Assembly (NCBI GenBank): GCA_041395625.1
Contig: JAWLAE010000004.1
Coordinates: 124,001-188,000 of the forward strand
Source: CADEED01 sp041395625
GTDB taxonomy: Bacteria; Pseudomonadota; Gammaproteobacteria; Steroidobacterales; Steroidobacteraceae
Reading direction: 5' to 3'
Length of the DNA stretch: 64,000 nt
Below the pieces are notes generated by a model. The model saw only the letters and a program-made list of their open reading frames with translations, made no database searches and was not told where the DNA came from. The position numbers and the translations under genes are program-made. Numbering within the stretch: the stretch's first letter is position 1; each line of letters opens with the position of its first letter. This document shows, in pieces, positions 60,270 through 64,000 of the stretch.

Positions 60270-60932
60270 TTACAGGCGCGCTGCCGTGGTGGTCATCACC
60301 CGCGCCGTCGCGCGCATCAGGTCGCGCACCGGCCGAGGTGGTGGTACGCCGCCGGCAGCGAGCGCGGCGCGGCCATGCTCGGACTCGTCGCGGCGCATGG
60401 CGTCGACAATCGCGCGGCTGCGCCGATCTTCAGCAGGCAGTCGGTCAAGATGGCCGCGCAGATGGCCTTCCACCTGGTCTTCCGTCTCGGCGACGAAACC
60501 GAGACTCGCGCGATCACCCAGAAGACCCGCCAATGCACCGATCGCAAAAGACCCAAGATACCAGGCTGGCGTCAGCAGGCTGGGACGGTCTCCTAGTTCA
60601 CGCAGACGCTGCTCGCACCAAGCCAAATGGTCACCCTCTTCGCGGGCCGCCTGCCGCATAAACGCACGGATTTTGGGGTCGCGGGCCGTCAGAGATTGCG
60701 CATGGTAGAGCGCCTGGGCCGCTATTTCGCCAGCATGGTTGACGCGCATCAGGCTGGCCGACAGCCGCCGCGATTCGTCCGGCAACGTCGGTCGGCCCGC
60801 GGCTTCGGCAGCAGCGGAGTCACCGGGCGTCGGCCGGCTGGCGACAGGCGGCGCAAACAGGGTTTTGAGGCCCTTGCTGGCGATCGTGAGCAATTCGTCG
60901 AGCGGATTGGGCGCAGTGCTGGACTCTCGCAT
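60270..60932 (-). CDS. coq7: demethoxyubiquinone hydroxylase
   Basis: This 220-residue ferritin-like di-iron enzyme performs the last ring hydroxylation of ubiquinone synthesis. Iron ligands are visible as MRVNHAGEIAAQALYH, EEGDHLAWCEQRL, AETEDQVEGHL and RRDESEHGRAAL. ATG 60932 is preferred; the frame is open to 60980. TATAAT lies seven bases before this ATG, overlapping the region with AGGAGG. It is divergent from rplM. Confidence 0.95.
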   Translation of the reverse strand: MRESSTAPNPLDELLTIASKGLKTLFAPPVASRPTPGDSAAAEAAGRPTLPDESRRLSASLMRVNHAGEIAAQALYHAQSLTARDPKIRAFMRQAAREEGDHLAWCEQRLRELGDRPSLLTPAWYLGSFAIGALAGLLGDRASLGFVAETEDQVEGHLRGHLDRLPAEDRRSRAIVDAMRRDESEHGRAALAAGGVPPPRPVRDLMRATARVMTTTAARL

Positions 60933-60939
60933 GCCTCCT

Positions 60940-60945
60940 ATTATA
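60940..60945 (-). promoter_or_regulatory. consensus -10 close to coq7 start codon
   Basis: A perfect TATAAT on the minus strand is followed by AGGAGGC and then the coq7 ATG. Transcription should start at or one base before the ATG, so the AGGAGG could not act as ribosome-binding site for this start. A downstream start is the alternative. Confidence 0.5.
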
Positions 60946-60974
60946 GGGCCTCGTGGCCGGCGCCAATTCTCGTT

Positions 60975-61003
60975 TTGCAAAGCCCCAGTCGCTTGAGTAA
61001 GAT
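60975..61003 (+). promoter_or_regulatory. sigma70 promoter of rplM-rpsI
   Basis: TTGCAA (60975-60980), 17-bp spacer and TAAGAT (60998-61003). Predicted start near 61010, giving a leader of about 63 nt before rplM. Confidence 0.6.
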
Positions 61004-61022
61004 TGCGCCCCTTTTTCCGGTG

Positions 61023-61053
61023 CCTGACCTGCCGCGTATGTTCGCGGTTCAGG
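61023..61053 (+). promoter_or_regulatory. stem-loop in rplM leader
   Basis: CCTGA (61023-61027) pairs with TCAGG (61049-61053). Inside, CCGCG (61032-61036) pairs with CGCGG (61043-61047) around a six-base loop. The hairpin sits between the predicted start and the GGAG of rplM, a position where L13 could bind its own mRNA, as reported for E. coli L13 autogenous control. Confidence 0.45.
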
Positions 61054-61072
61054 GTGGGCGGAGTGCTAGAAA

Positions 61073-61501
61073 ATGTCTACGGTATTCGCGCAGCCCGGCA
61101 AGGTGCGTTGTGACTGGTTCGTGGTCGATGCGGCCGACAAAGTTCTCGGACGGCTTGCGACCCAGATCGCCATGCGTCTGCGCGGCAAGCACAAGGCTAT
61201 TTACAGCCCGCATGTCGATGCTGGCGACCATATTGTCGTCGTCAATGCGGAGAAGATCCGCGTCACCGGCAACAAGCTCGAGGCCAAGCTGTATCACCAC
61301 CACACCGGCTATATCGGCAATCTCAAGACCATCGCACTCGAGAAGCTGCTGGCCGAGCATCCGGAGCGGGCGATCGAGTTCGCGGTCAAGGGCATGCTGC
61401 CCAAGGGCCCGCTCGGCCGCAAGATGTACAAGAAGCTGCATGTGTTCGCGGGCGGCGAGCATCCGCACCAGGCACAGCAGCCCCAGCCGCTTTCGATCTA
61501 A
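61073..61501 (+). CDS. rplM: 50S ribosomal protein L13
   Basis: This 142-residue protein is full length for L13. It has the typical STVFAQPGKVRCDWFVVDAADKVLGRLAT N-terminus region, GDHIVVVNAEKIRVTGNK near 50 and GMLPKGPLGRKMYKKLHVF near 105. A GGCGGAG ribosome-binding region precedes ATG 61073. It is the first gene of the rplM-rpsI operon. Confidence 0.98.
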   Translation: MSTVFAQPGKVRCDWFVVDAADKVLGRLATQIAMRLRGKHKAIYSPHVDAGDHIVVVNAEKIRVTGNKLEAKLYHHHTGYIGNLKTIALEKLLAEHPERAIEFAVKGMLPKGPLGRKMYKKLHVFAGGEHPHQAQQPQPLSI

Positions 61502-61513
61502 AGGATTCACTGA

Positions 61514-61903
61514 ATGGCAGCCACGCAATACGGCACCGGACGTCGCAAGACTTCGACGGCGCGCGTCTTCCTGAAGCCCGGCACAGGCCGCATCACCGTC
61601 AATGACCGACCGCTCGACGAGTTTTTCGGGCGCGAAACCGGCCGCATGATCGTGCGTCAACCGTTGGAAGCGTCCGAGCTCACCGGTCGCTTCGATATCA
61701 ATGTCACAGTCAAAGGCGGCGGTATCACCGGGCAGGCTGGCGCCATCCGTCATGGCATTACCCGCGCGTTGATCGAGTACGACGAGAATCTGCGCAAGCC
61801 ATTGCGTGTCGCCGGCTTCGTAACGCGCGACGCGCGCGAAGTGGAGCGCAAGAAAGTGGGTCGTCGCAAGGCCCGTCGCGGTCCGCAATACTCGAAGCGC
61901 TAG
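61514..61903 (+). CDS. rpsI: 30S ribosomal protein S9
   Basis: This 129-residue S9 has YGTGRRKTSTARVFLKPGTG near the start, GGGITGQAGAIRHGITRAL in the middle and the invariant basic C-terminus ending RRGPQYSKR that contacts P-site tRNA. It lies 12 bases after rplM. Confidence 0.98.
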   Translation: MAATQYGTGRRKTSTARVFLKPGTGRITVNDRPLDEFFGRETGRMIVRQPLEASELTGRFDINVTVKGGGITGQAGAIRHGITRALIEYDENLRKPLRVAGFVTRDAREVERKKVGRRKARRGPQYSKR

Positions 61904-61941
61904 TCGTCTTAGGTATCATTACCCTACGACGTCCGGTTCAT

Positions 61942-62015
61942 TGGGGGATCGTCTAGTGGTAGGACAACGGACTCTGACTCCGTTTACCTAGGTTCGAATC
62001 CTAGTCCCCCAGCCA
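61942..62015 (+). tRNA. tRNA-Gln (anticodon CUG)
   Basis: All cloverleaf arms are visible. The acceptor stem TGGGGGA/TCCCCCA ends with discriminator G and an encoded CCA at 62013-62015. The anticodon stem ACGGA/TCCGT flanks the loop CTCTGAC, with anticodon CTG at 61974-61976. The T arm is CTAGG-TTCGAAT-CCTAG. It decodes CAG. It follows rpsI by about 38 bases and is followed at once by a terminator hairpin. Confidence 0.97.
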
Positions 62016-62018
62016 CTT

Positions 62019-62050
62019 CAGAGCCCCGCCGTGTGCGGGGCTCTGTCTTT
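62019..62050 (+). terminator. terminator hairpin after tRNA-Gln
   Basis: CAGAGCCCCGC (62019-62029) and GCGGGGCTCTG (62035-62045) form a perfect 11-base stem with a five-base loop, followed by TCTTT. It sits four bases after the tRNA CCA end. Confidence 0.8.
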
Positions 62051-62064
62051 CGGAGCCTGCGGCC

Positions 62065-63861
62065 ATGCGTAGTACTTTGTTGGTGATCGTTGCCATTCTA
62101 GGTGCCGGTGTTGCCGAGGCGGCGGGCAAAGATGCGCCGACCGCGCAGCTGGAGCAGCTGTACGCCGAGTTCTGGGACGAGAATCTCGCGCTGAATCCGC
62201 TCCGTGCCACGTTCGTCGGCGACCCGCGCTACAACGATCGGCTGCCGAATTTCCTCTCGTCCGACTACCAACGGACGATGCGCGAGTTCCAGCAGCGTTA
62301 CCTGAATCGAGCCCGTGCTGTCGGTTCGGATGATCTCGCAGGCCAGGCGCGATTGTCGTACGAGATCTTCCTGCGCGATCGCGCGATGGCACTCGAAGGC
62401 ATGCAGTTTCCGGATCGACTGCAGCCGATCGATCAGTTCGGCAGCGTGGCGAGTCTGATCGCACAGCTCGGCTCCGGTACGAATGCGCAACCGTTCGTAA
62501 CAGTTGCCGACTATGACAACTGGTTGCGCCGAGCCGGCCAGGTGCCGACATTGTTCGATCAGGCGATCGCCAATATGCGCGAGGGTATTGCGCAGGGCGT
62601 GGTGCAGCCGCGCGTGTTGATGGTCAAGGTGCTGCCACAACTCGACGCGCTGATCGTCGACGAGCCGGAGAAAAGCGTGTTCTGGGGGCCGATCGACATG
62701 CTGCCGGAGGGATTCTCTGCGGCCGATCGCGTGCGGCTCACCGCGGCCTATCGTGCGTTGGTCAGCGACGTACTCATGCCCAGCTACCGTAAGCTGCGCG
62801 CCTTCATCGCCGACGAATATTTGCCCAGGACGCGTGCGACTGTCGGCCTCGACGCCTTGCCGAATGGCCAGGCCTGGTATGCCTACCAGGTGCGCGACAA
62901 TACAACTACCAACCTGACACCTGCAGAGATCCATGTTATCGGTCTGGCTGAGGTGGCGCGGATCCATGCCGACATGCGCGAGGTTGCGACACAGCTCGGT
63001 TATCCGGCGCAGGATGGCGAAGTGGATCTCGCTGGTTTTTTCCGATGGATGAAAGACCGGCCCGATATGTACTTCGCTTCGCGCGAAGAATTGCTGCAGA
63101 GCTTCCGGGCGTTCCGCACGCAGATCGATCCGTTGCTGCCGCAGTATTTCAACCTGCGACCGCGCGCAGAGTACGAGATTCGAACCTACGAGCCGTTCCG
63201 CGAAGCCTCCGCGGCGGCCGGCTCCTACCAGGGTCCTTCGCAGGACGGGACGCGGGCTGGCATTTTCTACGTCAATGCATTCGATCTGAAGGCGCGGCCG
63301 CGCTGGACCCGCAATTCGCTGGCGCTGCATGAGGCCGCGCCAGGCCATCATTTCCAGATCGCTCTGCAGCAAGAACTGTCGAGCCTGCCTATGTTTCGTC
63401 GCTTTGGCGGCGAGACCGCGTTCGCCGAAGGCTGGGGGCTTTACGCTGAGCACTTGGGCTACGAGATGGGCGCCTACGAGGATCCAGTGCAGCATTTTGG
63501 CGCGCTCGACGCTGAGCTGTGGCGCGCCATTCGTCTCGTTGTCGACACGGGTCTGCATTCCAAAGGCTGGTCGCGGCAGCAAGTGCTCGACTACATGTAC
63601 GCGAATTCGCCCGTGGAGCCGACTCGCGCGATCGCGGAAGCAGAGCGGTTCATGGCCATGCCCGGTCAGGCTCTCGCGTACAAGATCGGCCAGCTGAAGA
63701 TCCTGGAACTGCGCAAGCTTGCCGAGGCGCAGTTGGGTGAGCGCTTCGATATTCGTGCCTTTCACGACGAAGTGCTGCGCGATGGGTCGGTGCCGCTCGA
63801 GGTGCTCGAGGAAAAAATTGCTCGCTGGCTAGCGGCGCAGGTTAGTAAGTTCGAGAAGTGA
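62065..63861 (+). CDS. DUF885-family exported metallopeptidase-like protein
   Basis: This 598-residue protein has a signal peptide (MRSTLLVIVAILGAGVAEA). The body is helical with the DUF885 features LNPLRATFVGDPRYND near the N-terminus and HEAAPGHHFQIAL near 430, a HExxxGHH-type metal motif. AEGWGLYAEHLG near 455 supplies a further Glu ligand. The architecture is related to M3/M32-like zincins; it is probably a periplasmic peptidase, but its substrate is unknown. The start is ATG 62065, after the tRNA terminator. Confidence 0.87.
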   Translation: MRSTLLVIVAILGAGVAEAAGKDAPTAQLEQLYAEFWDENLALNPLRATFVGDPRYNDRLPNFLSSDYQRTMREFQQRYLNRARAVGSDDLAGQARLSYEIFLRDRAMALEGMQFPDRLQPIDQFGSVASLIAQLGSGTNAQPFVTVADYDNWLRRAGQVPTLFDQAIANMREGIAQGVVQPRVLMVKVLPQLDALIVDEPEKSVFWGPIDMLPEGFSAADRVRLTAAYRALVSDVLMPSYRKLRAFIADEYLPRTRATVGLDALPNGQAWYAYQVRDNTTTNLTPAEIHVIGLAEVARIHADMREVATQLGYPAQDGEVDLAGFFRWMKDRPDMYFASREELLQSFRAFRTQIDPLLPQYFNLRPRAEYEIRTYEPFREASAAAGSYQGPSQDGTRAGIFYVNAFDLKARPRWTRNSLALHEAAPGHHFQIALQQELSSLPMFRRFGGETAFAEGWGLYAEHLGYEMGAYEDPVQHFGALDAELWRAIRLVVDTGLHSKGWSRQQVLDYMYANSPVEPTRAIAEAERFMAMPGQALAYKIGQLKILELRKLAEAQLGERFDIRAFHDEVLRDGSVPLEVLEEKIARWLAAQVSKFEK

Positions 63862-64000
63862 GTCACGCACAGTCAGCCACGTTCCAGTTGCTCAGTCGCC
63901 ATAGGGGTGTCTGGGAGGGACGCTATACGCATCTCGACGGCAGTACCTTCGCTGTGCGGGAAGTGCAGATTTTTCGCCTCAGGGTGGAGTTGTTTCCGGA
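63858..64000 (+). CDS. start of an unidentified gene, cut by window end
   Basis: GTG 63858 overlaps the DUF885 stop and opens a frame that runs to the end of the window (47 codons: MSHAQSATFQLLSRHRGVWE, then GRYTHLDGSTFAVREV). The HRGVWEGRYTHLDGSG-like opening recalls lipocalin-type DUF3598 proteins. The fragment is too short for a firm call. The overlap suggests an operon with the DUF885 gene. Confidence 0.5.
   Translation, partial: MSHAQSATFQLLSRHRGVWEGRYTHLDGSTFAVREVQIFRLRVELFP

Noticed and set aside
61903..61930. Hairpin-like GTCG...CGAC with TAGGTA/TACCCTA between rpsI and tRNA-Gln
   Set aside because: The stem is interrupted and there is no T-run, so terminator status is not supported.
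62098..63765. 555-codon minus-strand ORF antisense to the DUF885 gene
   Set aside because: The plus strand encodes a signal peptide and the HEAAPGHH motif; the antisense frame has no recognisable domain.
1..64000. Apparent frequency of GTTAG/CTAAC, often as TTA Leu codons after CTG or TTG
   Set aside because: A rough expectation from base composition is not exceeded, and TTA also occurs in other contexts. It was not counted properly, so no claim is made.
1..64000. CRISPR arrays, insertion sequences, prophage genes
   Set aside because: No regularly spaced repeats, transposase, integrase or phage structural genes were recognised. The only large repeat is the RHS-core duplication.

Overview
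The window is a GC-rich stretch of a Gammaproteobacterium. The order miaB-ybeZ-ybeY-corC-lnt, leuS-lptE, holA-nadD-rsfS-rlmH, maf-rng-yhdP-nit-tldD, the divergent yjgA/pmbA pair and rplM-rpsI is the usual one for that class. A regulator resembling Xanthomonas Clp, a spinster-type MFS transporter and a TonB receptor point to a Xanthomonadales/Nevskiales/Steroidobacterales-type organism. That placement is inferred from gene content only. I see no insertion sequence, CRISPR array, rRNA gene or replication origin. One tRNA gene is present (tRNA-Gln, anticodon CUG).

Layout. 1-1.2 kb: the 3' part of a gamma-glutamyltransferase gene. 1.5-9.4 kb: an accessory polymorphic-toxin locus. It has a small exported six-cysteine protein, a 2048-residue SpvB/FG-GAP/RHS protein whose C-terminal tip carries an HETGH zincin motif, a candidate immunity protein, and a duplicated orphan RHS tip fragment. 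9.4-19.8 kb: uvrA (minus), then ssb, miaB, phoH-like ybeZ, ybeY, corC, lnt and an HtrA protease. 19.8-25.4 kb: a possible uptake and catabolic cluster of spinster-type MFS, TonB receptor, double cupin and VOC/glyoxalase-like protein, with a promoter/operator between the divergent transporter genes. 25.4-39.7 kb: the leuS-lptE and holA-nadD-rsfS-rlmH housekeeping blocks, separated by about 8.4 kb. The insert holds an HExxH protein, prolyl iminopeptidase, a HIT protein, a DUF5916 protein, a CpeT-like protein and a Zrg-like (zinc) ABC operon. 39.7-52.6 kb: maf, rng, yhdP, nit, tldD, an AAA-FHA protein, purK/purE, yjgA and pmbA. 52.6-64 kb: YihY/BrkB protein, cobalamin-binding-like protein, O-acyltransferase, purC, djlA, rpe, a Clp/Crp regulator, coq7, rplM-rpsI, tRNA-Gln, a DUF885 peptidase and the start of one more gene.

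How it works together. Most of the window is core cell maintenance: DNA repair and replication (UvrA, SSB, HolA), tRNA and ribosome biology (MiaB, YbeY, RsfS, RlmH, RNase G, LeuS, YjgA, L13, S9), envelope biogenesis (Lnt, LptE, YhdP, HtrA) and cofactor or purine synthesis (NadD, PurC/E/K, Coq7). The accessory parts are the RHS toxin locus, the TonB/MFS/cupin cluster and the block inserted between lptE and holA. Several genes without a Shine-Dalgarno sequence have a -10-like hexamer placed so that transcription would start at or next to the start codon (holA, pmbA, purE, rpe, the cobalamin-binding-like gene, the VOC gene, coq7, djlA). This suggests that leaderless mRNAs are common in this organism.
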